Shown here in pieces: positions 1 to 7,464 of a stretch of DNA of 47,495 nt. A program made the position numbers and the translations under genes. The stretch's first letter is position 1. The number at the start of each line of letters is the position of its first letter. The notes under the pieces were generated by a model. That model did not search any database and was not told where the DNA came from. It saw only the letters and a list, made by a program, of their open reading frames with translations. Source of the stretch: a virus; IMG/VR virus record IMGVR_UViG_3300030060_002291, positions 1-47,495 of that record; one strand, written 5' to 3'.

Positions 1-98
1 AAAAGTAATGATACAAACAGATTAGTATTAGATGATGATACAATGTCAACAGCAAATGCAGTATCGCTAACTGCTATAAATAATCTTTTTTTATGTGC
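1..98. repeat. Terminal direct repeat, left copy
   Basis: Identical to 47397-47494; base 99 (t) differs from the final base 47495 (c). It is coding sequence in one continuous frame, so this is the overlap of a circularly closed assembly. Confidence 0.95.
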
Positions 99-1212
99 TG
101 ATGAATCAAACAATGGAACTGGAACTGTTCGTTTCGTAAAAGGTACTGATAATGATTTAGATAGTGGAACAGCAGTAGAACTAGCAAGGTTTGATAATGA
201 CGGTAATTTAAGTTTTAGAGAAGCAAGTACTACTCAAACAAGATATATTCATATGCCAAGAGGTGGTGGTATTACTTTTTATGGAGATAAAAGTGTGCAT
301 CACGGAATTTTCTCAAGAGATGACAGCAATAACGCTGCAGATGACTTATTAATTTCATCTTATGGTGCAGTTTATATTGATTTAGATTCAAATAATAACA
401 ATACAAGTAATGCAAGTTTTGAAATTGGCAGACATAATGCAAGTGGTAGTCCTTTCTTTGTAGTAGACGGAGAAGACGGAGAAGTAACTCTTGCAAGTTT
501 TCTTCTTGACGGTAATAGTATTTCTGGTATTGATGATTCTGGCGAATTTACTAATGATGATAATCACATTATGACTTCTGCTGCAGTAGAAGATAAAATT
601 TTAGGTTATGGATATACAACTAACACAGGAGATATTACAGCAGTTGTAGCTGGTACAAATTTAACTGGTGGCTCAAATTCTGGTAGTGCTACTTTAAATA
701 TGGCTACTTTTTCTGCTAATATTGCTTGGAATGATGGTGTAAATATAACAGTAGCTGGAGAATCAAGTTTTGATGTATCTGGTAGTGGCGTATTTCAAAT
801 ATGGGATTCTGGAGCTGGAGCGCCATTTATTATGTGTGATGTAGGACAACAAGTGGAAATTGGTAGTGCTGGAACAAGAGGATTAAAAGTACACGGAACA
901 TTGAACGCAACAGCAGATGTAGTTGCTTATACTTCATCTGATAAAAGATTAAAAAATAATTTAAAACCTATTAAAAACTCTTTAGATAAAGTTTCTAAAC
1001 TATCTGGTTATGAATTTGATTGGAACGATAAACAAGAAACATATCAAGGACACGATGTAGGTATTGTAGCGCAAGAAGTAGAAGAAGTAATGCCAGAAAT
1101 AGTTACTACAAGAGATAATGGATATAAAGCAGTCAAGTATGAAAAGTTAGTACCATTATTAATTGAATCTATTAAAGAACTAAAGGCAGAAATAGAGGAG
1201 TTAAAAAAATGA
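1..1212 (+). CDS. Tail fibre/spike protein, C-terminal part, with S74 intramolecular chaperone (continues from 44811)
   Basis: This is the C-terminal third of the fibre gene that begins at 44811; the frame is already open at base 1. A methionine at 43 is internal and not the start. The body is rich in Ser, Thr, Asn and Gly, as in trimeric beta-structured fibres. The last ~92 residues form a peptidase S74 chaperone domain beginning TSSDKRLKNN. Family knowledge: the Ser starts self-cleavage with a Lys five residues on; here these are Ser1175 and Lys1180 of the joined protein (Ser codon at 937). The chaperone trimerises the fibre and then cuts itself off. The final residues form a heptad-like helix (ESIKELKAEIEELKK). 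The stop overlaps the next gene by 4 bases (ATGA). Confidence 0.9.
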   Translation, partial: KSNDTNRLVLDDDTMSTANAVSLTAINNLFLCADESNNGTGTVRFVKGTDNDLDSGTAVELARFDNDGNLSFREASTTQTRYIHMPRGGGITFYGDKSVHHGIFSRDDSNNAADDLLISSYGAVYIDLDSNNNNTSNASFEIGRHNASGSPFFVVDGEDGEVTLASFLLDGNSISGIDDSGEFTNDDNHIMTSAAVEDKILGYGYTTNTGDITAVVAGTNLTGGSNSGSATLNMATFSANIAWNDGVNITVAGESSFDVSGSGVFQIWDSGAGAPFIMCDVGQQVEIGSAGTRGLKVHGTLNATADVVAYTSSDKRLKNNLKPIKNSLDKVSKLSGYEFDWNDKQETYQGHDVGIVAQEVEEVMPEIVTTRDNGYKAVKYEKLVPLLIESIKELKAEIEELKK

Positions 1213-2327
1213 CTTTAACTTCTTCTGGGCAAATAAGCATTAATGATATTAATGGAGAATTTGGTAGAAGTGGCAATACTGCTAATAGCTCGTTAGAAGA
1301 TTTATCTGACGGAACCGTTGCAACTATTAATACTGTTAATGCAAGTGGAGATAGACCAGACGGTTCTGCTCCTCATGCTATGACTGAGTTTTATAGTTAT
1401 GACCACGATGCAGCAGCAGCAAATGCTTCGTTTGGTACTTGGAGTGATACAACAATTAGATTTATAGGATTAAGTCCAGGTGGTAATATTGCTAATCACG
1501 CTAATACCACTAATGCTTTAACTGATGCAAGTGGAGCTATGAGTGTTACAAGCTCTACTACATCTGGAGTTCCTAAAGGTAGTCCTAGAGTAGCATTAGG
1601 TACAAGTGATCCTGGTGTAAATAGTAGCAATACTGTATTTGATAGTAAGATGAAAACACTTAACGGTAATCAACACAGCAGTATAACTTTTAGTGGTAGT
1701 GTAACTTGCCACGCTAGGTTTTGTTTTTTACCACATTCTAATGTTACTGAAAGTGCTATGAGGGATATAACATTTACAAATAACAATACTTCTAATACTA
1801 CAATGACTTTACAAACAAGTGTTACAAATTTTGGTGGGTTTTGTGTACACGAAGCAGTACCAGTGAATTGTAAAGATTATTATAAACATATTAGTGAATT
1901 AGAGGTTGGAGATATGATTATGTCTTACAATTTCGAAACTAGTTCTATAGAAGAAGTGGAAATATTAAAAATAGAAAAACCAAAACATAACGATTTAGTT
2001 GTTTACTATTTTGAAGATATGGAAGATATAACATACTCGCATGGAAATACATCTACATTAAATAGAGGACTTTCAATTACCAAAGACCATCCTATTTATA
2101 AATTAGATGGAACTATGGTATGTGTTGATCCAATTAAAGCAAAAGAATTATATGGATTAGATGCTGAAGAAATAAAAAAAGGCGATGAAATTAGATTTAT
2201 GGATACAACAAGAAAAGTAGATTTATACTTATTAAGTCCAGATGAAACAGAAACTTATACTATATTAACAAAAAATAATAACTTTTACGCAGGTGGCGTA
2301 TTAGTACATTCAGAAATAGGGGAATAA
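1209..2327 (+). CDS. Tail-tip-like protein with C-terminal Hint (intein/hedgehog-type) domain
   Basis: 372 residues. The N-terminus (ISINDINGEFG, later a TEFYSYD element) resembles a short motif common in phage tail-end proteins; residues ~70-210 are Ser/Thr/Asn/Gly-rich. From Cys212 (GGFCVHEAV) to Ser368 lies a Hint fold: block A with LEVGDMIMSYN, block B ITKDHPIY (T291, H294) and a terminal block ending NNFYAGGVLVHS (H367, S368). Family knowledge: Hint domains rearrange the peptide bond before the first Cys, giving splicing or cleavage. Here the usual final Asn is Ser and only EIGE follows, so there is no C-extein. Full splicing is unlikely; N-terminal cleavage or ester formation is the inferred activity. 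It overlaps the fibre gene by 4 bases, which suggests a role in the same tail structure. Confidence 0.8.
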   Translation: MTLTSSGQISINDINGEFGRSGNTANSSLEDLSDGTVATINTVNASGDRPDGSAPHAMTEFYSYDHDAAAANASFGTWSDTTIRFIGLSPGGNIANHANTTNALTDASGAMSVTSSTTSGVPKGSPRVALGTSDPGVNSSNTVFDSKMKTLNGNQHSSITFSGSVTCHARFCFLPHSNVTESAMRDITFTNNNTSNTTMTLQTSVTNFGGFCVHEAVPVNCKDYYKHISELEVGDMIMSYNFETSSIEEVEILKIEKPKHNDLVVYYFEDMEDITYSHGNTSTLNRGLSITKDHPIYKLDGTMVCVDPIKAKELYGLDAEEIKKGDEIRFMDTTRKVDLYLLSPDETETYTILTKNNNFYAGGVLVHSEIGE

Positions 2328-2328
2328 A

Positions 2329-2625
2329 ATGGAAGTAGGCAAAGACACTAAATTTACATTATCCTTAGAAACTGGGATTAGTATCCTAGTTACTGTAGGT
2401 ATGATTATTGGTATGTGGTATTCCTTACAAGCAGAAATAGAACTTGCTAAAGAACTGCCAGAACCTGAAGTTTCACGTATGGAATATGATTTGAAAGATC
2501 AAATGATTCGTGATTCAATATTAAACACGGAAGAAAAAGTAGACAAACTTGAAGAAAAGGTAGACTCGGTTAAAGATGATACAAGAATGATTCAAGAAAC
2601 TTTACTTGATATGAATAAAAACTAA
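2329..2625 (+). CDS. Small membrane protein with one transmembrane helix and coiled coil (holin/spanin candidate)
   Basis: 98 residues. A hydrophobic helix at about 17-32 (ISILVTVGMIIGMWYSL) is followed by a charged helix with heptad character (residues ~62-95, EEKVDKLEEKVDSVKDD). This is the layout of many small phage membrane proteins of the lysis region. A single hydrophobic segment plus coiled coil would fit a pinholin-like or i-spanin-like protein, but I see no diagnostic motif. The start follows the previous stop by one base, so translation is probably coupled. The lysozyme gene lies 7 kb away, so position does not prove a lysis role. Confidence 0.6.
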   Translation: MEVGKDTKFTLSLETGISILVTVGMIIGMWYSLQAEIELAKELPEPEVSRMEYDLKDQMIRDSILNTEEKVDKLEEKVDSVKDDTRMIQETLLDMNKN

Positions 2626-2637
2626 TGGGGTTTAAAA

Positions 2638-3021
2638 ATGAATTATTATTATGGTATGGCATGGTTGCTTGGATTATTACTATGGCAATCACCCTTATAC
2701 TCGCAGTCAGTTAACTTAGATAGTTTTGCAGAAGTACAAGCATTAAATGTACAACAATGTGCAGTAGTGCAAGTAAACGCAGGTTGGAACTATCAAAACA
2801 GGGTAGAAGTAGAAAAATTAGCTAAACTTTGTTATGTAGCTGAAATTGATTTAAGCAATAAAGCAATAGGTGCTGTTATTCAAAAAGAATGGAATATTAA
2901 AGTAGTACCTACTATTATTATTTTAAAAGAAGGCGTAGAAGTTATGAGATATGAGCCAGGTATAAGCATGAGATTTAATCAGCAAGAAGTATTTGATAAG
3001 ATTAAAAAAGAGATTAAATGA
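2638..3021 (+). CDS. Exported thioredoxin-fold protein lacking the CXXC active site
   Basis: 127 residues. The N-terminus looks like a signal peptide or anchor: hydrophobic MAWLLGLLLWQSPLYSQS at 7-24. The rest fits a thioredoxin fold: a beta strand (AVVQVNAGW), the redox-site position, a helix, a second strand (CYVAEIDLS), then KVVPTIIILKEGVEV with the cis-proline (P91) expected before strand 4. Where thioredoxins have WCGPC, this protein has WNYQN (W50 to N54), so both catalytic cysteines are Asn. Known family logic says it cannot do thiol-disulfide exchange. A chaperone, scaffold or binding role outside the cytoplasm is inferred. It sits in the tail/lysis block, 12 bases after a membrane-protein gene. 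Confidence 0.75.
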   Translation: MNYYYGMAWLLGLLLWQSPLYSQSVNLDSFAEVQALNVQQCAVVQVNAGWNYQNRVEVEKLAKLCYVAEIDLSNKAIGAVIQKEWNIKVVPTIIILKEGVEVMRYEPGISMRFNQQEVFDKIKKEIK

Positions 3022-3158
3022 GAAGAAAAACATTTGGATCATTCCAGAAAAGAGTAGTTAGAAAGAAAAAAACTAGACAAGGAATGGGTAATAATACTAA
3101 ATTTGGTAATAAAAATAGTAAAAAATATTACAAAAAACGCAGTAGAGGACAAGGATAA
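3018..3158 (+). CDS. Tiny strongly basic protein (46 aa)
   Basis: Begins MRRKTFGSFQKRVV and ends KKRSRGQG; nearly half the residues are Lys or Arg, and there is no hydrophobic core. The ATG overlaps the previous stop (ATGA) and its TAA overlaps the next ATG (TAATG), so it sits in a tightly coupled chain. Not a family I can name. Composition suggests nucleic-acid or capsid-DNA contact; that is inference. It is first in a run of five small lysine-rich proteins up to 4976. Confidence 0.7.
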   Translation: MRRKTFGSFQKRVVRKKKTRQGMGNNTKFGNKNSKKYYKKRSRGQG

Positions 3159-3439
3159 TGGCTGTAAAAAAAGATTCTAGATTAAAAAGAGCTGGTGTTT
3201 CTGGTTACAACAAACCTAAAAGAACACCTGGTCATAAAACCAAATCACATATTGTAGTTGCAAAATCGGGAGATAAAATTAAAACTATAAGATTTGGACA
3301 GCAGGGCGTTAGCACAGCAGGTAAAAAGAAAGATGCTAAATCTAAAGCTAGACGCAAAAGTTTTAAAGCAAGACACGCTAAGAATATAGCTAAAGGCAAA
3401 ATGTCTGCAGCATATTGGGCTAATAAAGTGAAATGGTAA
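3158..3439 (+). CDS. Small basic conserved phage protein (93 aa)
   Basis: Lys/Arg-rich throughout. It carries a SHIVVAKSGDKIKTIRFGQQ segment that should form a beta hairpin, then a helical basic part and the end RHAKNIAKGKMSAAYWANK. I recognise this as a type that recurs in marine podovirus and cyanophage genomes, usually without a function. The AYWANKVKW end and the regular charge pattern argue for a folded nucleic-acid-binding protein rather than a random ORF. It shares one base with its neighbour upstream. Function unknown. Confidence 0.8.
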   Translation: MAVKKDSRLKRAGVSGYNKPKRTPGHKTKSHIVVAKSGDKIKTIRFGQQGVSTAGKKKDAKSKARRKSFKARHAKNIAKGKMSAAYWANKVKW

Positions 3440-3451
3440 AGGAGATTAGAT

Positions 3452-3544
3452 ATGCCATACGGTAAAGGTACATACGGAAGTAAGGTAGGTAGACCACCTA
3501 AGAAGAAAAAGAAAAAATCTAAGAAAAAAGGGAAAAAGAAATAA
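3452..3544 (+). CDS. Micro-protein with polylysine tail (30 aa)
   Basis: Starts MPYGKGTYGSKVGRPPKKKK, then continues almost wholly as Lys to the stop. An AGGAG lies 7 bases before the ATG, and the TAA shares a base with the next ATG. Proteins opening MPYGKGTYG and followed by a GRPPKK stretch occur in many phages, to my knowledge. The GRPP segment next to lysines is similar to an AT-hook (core GRP), which binds the minor groove of AT-rich DNA. That would suit a genome of this composition, but the link is inference. Confidence 0.7.
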   Translation: MPYGKGTYGSKVGRPPKKKKKKSKKKGKKK

Positions 3545-3669
3545 TGGCTAAGACAGTAAGTTGGATGTGGGGAGGCAAACGCTATAAAGGTACTTTAATT
3601 AGAGAAACTAAAACTCATAAGTTCGCAAGAACTCATAATGGTAAAATTAAGAAAATTAAAAAGAAGTAA
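3544..3669 (+). CDS. Tiny basic protein (41 aa)
   Basis: MAKTVSWMWGGKRYKGTLI followed by a basic strand-like region ending IKKIKKK. The alternating pattern (WMWGGKRYKGTLIRET) suggests a small beta sheet. It starts within the previous stop codon. Unknown family, probably acting with its basic neighbours. After it come 28 bases with a GGAG site for the next gene. Confidence 0.65.
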   Translation: MAKTVSWMWGGKRYKGTLIRETKTHKFARTHNGKIKKIKKK

Positions 3670-3697
3670 TTAATAACCAATAGGAGAACCACTAACA

Positions 3698-3901
3698 ATG
3701 GCTAAAGAAAAAAAAGAACAAGTGAATCTTAAACAAGATGCTGATATCAAAATGAATACTTTGGTTGAACAGCACAATGAACTTGTGAAGGATATACAAG
3801 AAGCTAACGGTAGATTAGCTGAGTTAAAACAAATGATTATTGAGCATCAAGGATATATAAAAGGCCTTGAAGCTTGTGATGAAAACTGTGAAAAGGAGTA
3901 A
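3698..3901 (+). CDS. Small coiled-coil protein (67 aa)
   Basis: Almost entirely helical and charged, with heptad-like leucines in NELVKDIQEANGRLAELKQM. It ends with an acidic cysteine pair (CDENCEKE). AGGAG precedes the ATG. It could oligomerise through the coil and bind metal or form a disulfide through the two Cys. No known family recognised. Confidence 0.7.
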   Translation: MAKEKKEQVNLKQDADIKMNTLVEQHNELVKDIQEANGRLAELKQMIIEHQGYIKGLEACDENCEKE

Positions 3902-3904
3902 CAA

Positions 3905-4063
3905 ATGGGACCAATATTAGGTAAAGTTCTTACAAGTTTAGGAACAGAAAAACTTATTAAAGCGATCATAATGCATTTAGGAGATTGGCTAGTACTTAAA
4001 TCTTCTAATAAATTAGACGATAAGCTTTGGGCTGAAGTTAAAAAAGCATTAGATAAAAAATAG
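3905..4063 (+). CDS. Small amphipathic helical protein (52 aa)
   Basis: MGPILGKVLTSLGTEKLIKA followed by IIMHLGDWLVLKSSNKLDD and a helical end. GGAG lies upstream, across the end of the previous gene. Hydrophobic and basic residues alternate in a way that suggests two amphipathic helices. A membrane-active or virion role is possible; function unknown. Its stop runs into the AGGAGG site of the next gene. Confidence 0.65.
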   Translation: MGPILGKVLTSLGTEKLIKAIIMHLGDWLVLKSSNKLDDKLWAEVKKALDKK

Positions 4064-4072
4064 GAGGTTTCA

Positions 4073-4840
4073 TTGAAACTAAAAAAACGTGGTATTGTAA
4101 TACCAGACCAGCATTATCCATTAGAAGATAGAGCTGCAATAGAGTGCGTTAAGAAAGCAATATTGAAAATAAAACCTAAGGTGTTTGTAAACTTAGGTGA
4201 TGTAGGGGAATGGGAGTCTGTATCAGCTTGGAGATATAAAGATAAGAAGTTACCACCTTTGGAGTTTCAACTTCCTTTAGTGCAAGAAGATATTAGATTA
4301 GTAAATCAAGGATTAGACGAGTGGGATGAAATACTTAAAAAAGTTGGATGTAAAGAAAAGTATTTATTACAAGGTAACCACGATATCTGGTTGGATAATT
4401 TTGCTAATAAATATCCTTATCTTAATGATTACACATTTTTTAAAGCGTGTAAAATAAAAGAAAGAGGATATAAATACACAGAATACAATTTGCCAATCCA
4501 AGTAGGCAAGTTGGTATTTTTCCATGGTGCGTTTGCTACTACGTATCATGCGAAAAAACATTTAGAAACATACGGTGAAAACGTAATGTATGGACATACA
4601 CACGATTTACAGCGTCATACACTTACCAAGTTAAATGGTAATATCGCTGCTTGGTCGTTAGGATGTTTAAAAGATATGTCACACGAAAGTAACCAATGGT
4701 TAAAAGGTAGACTACATAATTGGGCACACGCATTTGCTGTGGTTGATTGGTTTACCAATGGAGATTTTAAAGTAGAGATTGTAGAAATTGTAGACGGTAA
4801 AACAACATTATGGGGGGATATTATAGATGGAAACAAGTAA
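4073..4840 (+). CDS. Calcineurin-like metallophosphoesterase
   Basis: 255 residues, TTG start 5 bases after a perfect GGAGG. All metallophosphoesterase motifs are present in order: D12-Q-H14, GD43 (LGDVGE), GNHD (101-104), H151 (FFHGAF) and GHTH (174-177). These residues bind two divalent metals and hydrolyse phosphate mono- or diesters. The substrate cannot be told from sequence. It may act on DNA ends, nucleotides or cyclic di-/oligonucleotide signals; the last would be counter-defence and is inference. It is embedded among virion genes and co-directional with them, so it could be made late or even be packaged. Confidence 0.9.
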   Translation: MKLKKRGIVIPDQHYPLEDRAAIECVKKAILKIKPKVFVNLGDVGEWESVSAWRYKDKKLPPLEFQLPLVQEDIRLVNQGLDEWDEILKKVGCKEKYLLQGNHDIWLDNFANKYPYLNDYTFFKACKIKERGYKYTEYNLPIQVGKLVFFHGAFATTYHAKKHLETYGENVMYGHTHDLQRHTLTKLNGNIAAWSLGCLKDMSHESNQWLKGRLHNWAHAFAVVDWFTNGDFKVEIVEIVDGKTTLWGDIIDGNK

Positions 4841-4976
4841 TTCACCTGGTGGTGTTGTACAAGGAACTTCTACTAACAGCAATAGAAGGAAGTACAATTT
4901 TACAGCTAAAAAAAAGAAAAAGAAAAAAATGAAAACTATGATGGATGTATTAAGAAATGCCAAAAAAAATAATTAA
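4827..4976 (+). CDS. Tiny protein with lysine run (49 aa)
   Basis: Starts METSNSPGGVVQGTS; the middle has seven consecutive Lys; the end is MMDVLRNAKKNN. A GGGGGGA stretch precedes the ATG. It overlaps the phosphoesterase by 14 bases and the next large gene by 20 bases, so it is threaded between them. The RBS and dense overlap support it, but no family is known. Part of the lysine-rich set. Confidence 0.55.
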   Translation: METSNSPGGVVQGTSTNSNRRKYNFTAKKKKKKKMKTMMDVLRNAKKNN

Positions 4977-7464
4977 CATAAATAATTTTAGTGGAGGATT
5001 AGATACTTTAGCATCACTTCGTGATTTAAAACCTAATCAGTTTACTATATTAGACGGTTTAGATAACGAGGTGTTTGGTAAGCTAGAAACTATTGGTAAG
5101 TTAGATCCTGTTACTGTTTCTGGATTACCTACAAGTAACTCTATTCATAATGGTAATGGATTATTACATTTTAATACTGATGTAAAAATAAATGATGCTA
5201 GTGTTGTTGCTACAGAATATTTAGCATATCACGATGTAAATAATAGAAGTGTTAAATTTATAGAATTAGGAGATAGTTCTAATACCAATAGAGATACAAT
5301 ACAAGGTAGTGCAACTGTTTCTACTGGAGGTAATTCTTTTACTGGCAATATAGATATGTCTGTTGTTGATGGAGATTTAAGAATTTACGGTGATCATACA
5401 GACAATACAAATGCTGCTAATCAATCTACTCCAAAAATTGTTCAACACATTAAATATACTAGAAATTTAGCTGAGTCTACTGTTACTACATTACAAACTA
5501 CAAAAGATTCTTTTGCTGTAAATGATTTGTTTATAGCACCTGTAAATATTAATGGAAGCGGTATATATGATAACACTTTAATTAAAAAAGGATCTACTGG
5601 TAGTCCTAGTGCTGGTAATAATTCTGAAGTGTTTATGTTGTCTGACAGCTTATATCAAGTAAGCAATGCACCTCCTTATTATAACACTTCTGTAACATAT
5701 GCAAATTATAGCAAAGTTAATCTTGCTGCTACATTACAAAGTCATTCTTTAAATACTGCTTCAAGTAAAGTTGGAGGTATGGTTTGTATAGCATATTTTA
5801 ATGGATCTGCTACATCAGTATCTCAAGATGCAGAAAGTAGTATTGTAGTATACAAAAGCACAGCAGCTAAAGTTTATGGATTATGGGCTTCATTAATTTA
5901 CGATGATAAACAAGAATCTGGACCAACATATATTGGAGATGTTTATCAACCTACATTAACTGAAAATAAAAAAAGACAATTACATTTAGCGTTTGCTGGT
6001 AGACCTACAGACAAAGATAGAGTTACTGGATTTAAAATATATTGGGGATTAATTGATTCTTACAATATTGATAGTAACGGTAAAGTAATTGGGGATGTAG
6101 GACAACGTTATTTATTAGCAGAAGTAAATTATGAAAAAGGCGTAAGATTAAATGGGCAAAGTGGTTTTTCTAAATTTGCAGTAGAAAGCATTGGTAGTAG
6201 TGCTAGAAACGAATATTTATTCCCTCCTAATGGTTTTAGTACTAATCATTTAGTAGGTGCTACATTAAGCGATTTAAGTATAGAAGAACCATTATTAACA
6301 GAAAAACACACTGCTATTGGCAGAATTAACACTGGTGGTAAAACATCTACCATAGTAAATAGAAAACTTTATGTAGGCAATGTTCAGTATTATGATAACA
6401 ATAATACATTGCAAACAAAGAATGATCGTTTAATAAAATCAAATACAAATGATTTTGATTTTTTTGATGCAGATAATTTTATAGATGTAGAAGTAAATGA
6501 TGGAGAAGATATAACTGTATTAGAAAGTTTAGGTGGTAGAATATTACAATACAAACAAAATACATTATTTGTTATTAATGTTAGTAGGGATATAGAATTT
6601 CTTGAAGGAACATATGAACAACGTGGTTGTTTAAAACCTAGTCATTTAGTTAAAGCTCAAGGATTTGTTGCTTGGATAAATAAATTTGGTATTTTTATGT
6701 ATGATAATAGACAAATGATTAATTTAATACAGGCAAAAGAAACAGGACAAAATAAATTAAATTGGGATACTTTATATAATGATAGTATGCAATTATCTTA
6801 TATACCATTTAAAGAACAATTAATTGTATTTAATAAAGGAGCTAATACAGAAGGTAAAGGTAGTGTATATTTGTATGATTTAAAATCGGGCTCATTTACT
6901 AAAGAAACTAACTCAGGTGTATCTGCACTTACCTATGATGTTTTTGGCACCACTAACACTACAAATTTCGTGTCTAACAATGATGGTAGTATTATGGCTG
7001 TTAATTTAGATGGTAGCAATAATTATACATTGCAAAAATGGTCAGCTGGTAATCAATTTAAAAAGTACAAAGCAAATACTATATTAATGAAAACAAAAGA
7101 ATTTACATTTGGTACTCCTAGCGTACCTAAAAATTTAAATCATATATATATTGCTGCGCAAGAAGGTGATAATATTAAAGTTATGGTTACACCTATTACA
7201 GACGGTGGTAACAATGGAGTTGCTGTAAATCCTAACACAACTGCAGATACAAACGAATTGCCTACTTCTAGTGATATGTCTTACAAAAAAATTGTAGTAA
7301 ACGCACCTGAGTTGAAAACTACGGCAAGTCAAAGAGTATATGGATATAGTGTATCGTTAGTAGTTGTAGATGATAGCAACAGTAGCGACACTCTTGATGA
7401 TGTACAAAAAGAATTTCAATTACATGATATACAATTAGTTTATAGAGAGATGTTACCAAAATGA
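4957..7464 (+). CDS. Large tail/stopper structural protein
   Basis: 835 residues. It opens MPKKIININNFSGGLDTL, an opening I associate with podovirus tail tube/nozzle-type proteins that read 'F.GG....'. The body is beta-rich with repeating strands (YLAYHDVNNRSVKFIELG, FVAWINKFGIFMYDNR), compatible with a beta-propeller nozzle fold. The C-terminus (KEFQLHDIQLVYREMLPK) is also typical of such proteins. It probably lies on the tail axis next to the 7461 protein, with which it overlaps by 4 bases. No enzymatic motif. The exact name (nozzle or stabilisation protein) is inference. Confidence 0.65.
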   Translation: MPKKIININNFSGGLDTLASLRDLKPNQFTILDGLDNEVFGKLETIGKLDPVTVSGLPTSNSIHNGNGLLHFNTDVKINDASVVATEYLAYHDVNNRSVKFIELGDSSNTNRDTIQGSATVSTGGNSFTGNIDMSVVDGDLRIYGDHTDNTNAANQSTPKIVQHIKYTRNLAESTVTTLQTTKDSFAVNDLFIAPVNINGSGIYDNTLIKKGSTGSPSAGNNSEVFMLSDSLYQVSNAPPYYNTSVTYANYSKVNLAATLQSHSLNTASSKVGGMVCIAYFNGSATSVSQDAESSIVVYKSTAAKVYGLWASLIYDDKQESGPTYIGDVYQPTLTENKKRQLHLAFAGRPTDKDRVTGFKIYWGLIDSYNIDSNGKVIGDVGQRYLLAEVNYEKGVRLNGQSGFSKFAVESIGSSARNEYLFPPNGFSTNHLVGATLSDLSIEEPLLTEKHTAIGRINTGGKTSTIVNRKLYVGNVQYYDNNNTLQTKNDRLIKSNTNDFDFFDADNFIDVEVNDGEDITVLESLGGRILQYKQNTLFVINVSRDIEFLEGTYEQRGCLKPSHLVKAQGFVAWINKFGIFMYDNRQMINLIQAKETGQNKLNWDTLYNDSMQLSYIPFKEQLIVFNKGANTEGKGSVYLYDLKSGSFTKETNSGVSALTYDVFGTTNTTNFVSNNDGSIMAVNLDGSNNYTLQKWSAGNQFKKYKANTILMKTKEFTFGTPSVPKNLNHIYIAAQEGDNIKVMVTPITDGGNNGVAVNPNTTADTNELPTSSDMSYKKIVVNAPELKTTASQRVYGYSVSLVVVDDSNSSDTLDDVQKEFQLHDIQLVYREMLPK

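Noticed and set aside
1-98. True short terminal repeats of the virion DNA
   Set aside because: The repeat lies in the middle of one continuous coding frame; an assembly overlap is simpler.
1209-2327. Full self-splicing intein
   Set aside because: No C-extein, final Asn missing and no homing-endonuclease insert; only a Hint domain is supported.
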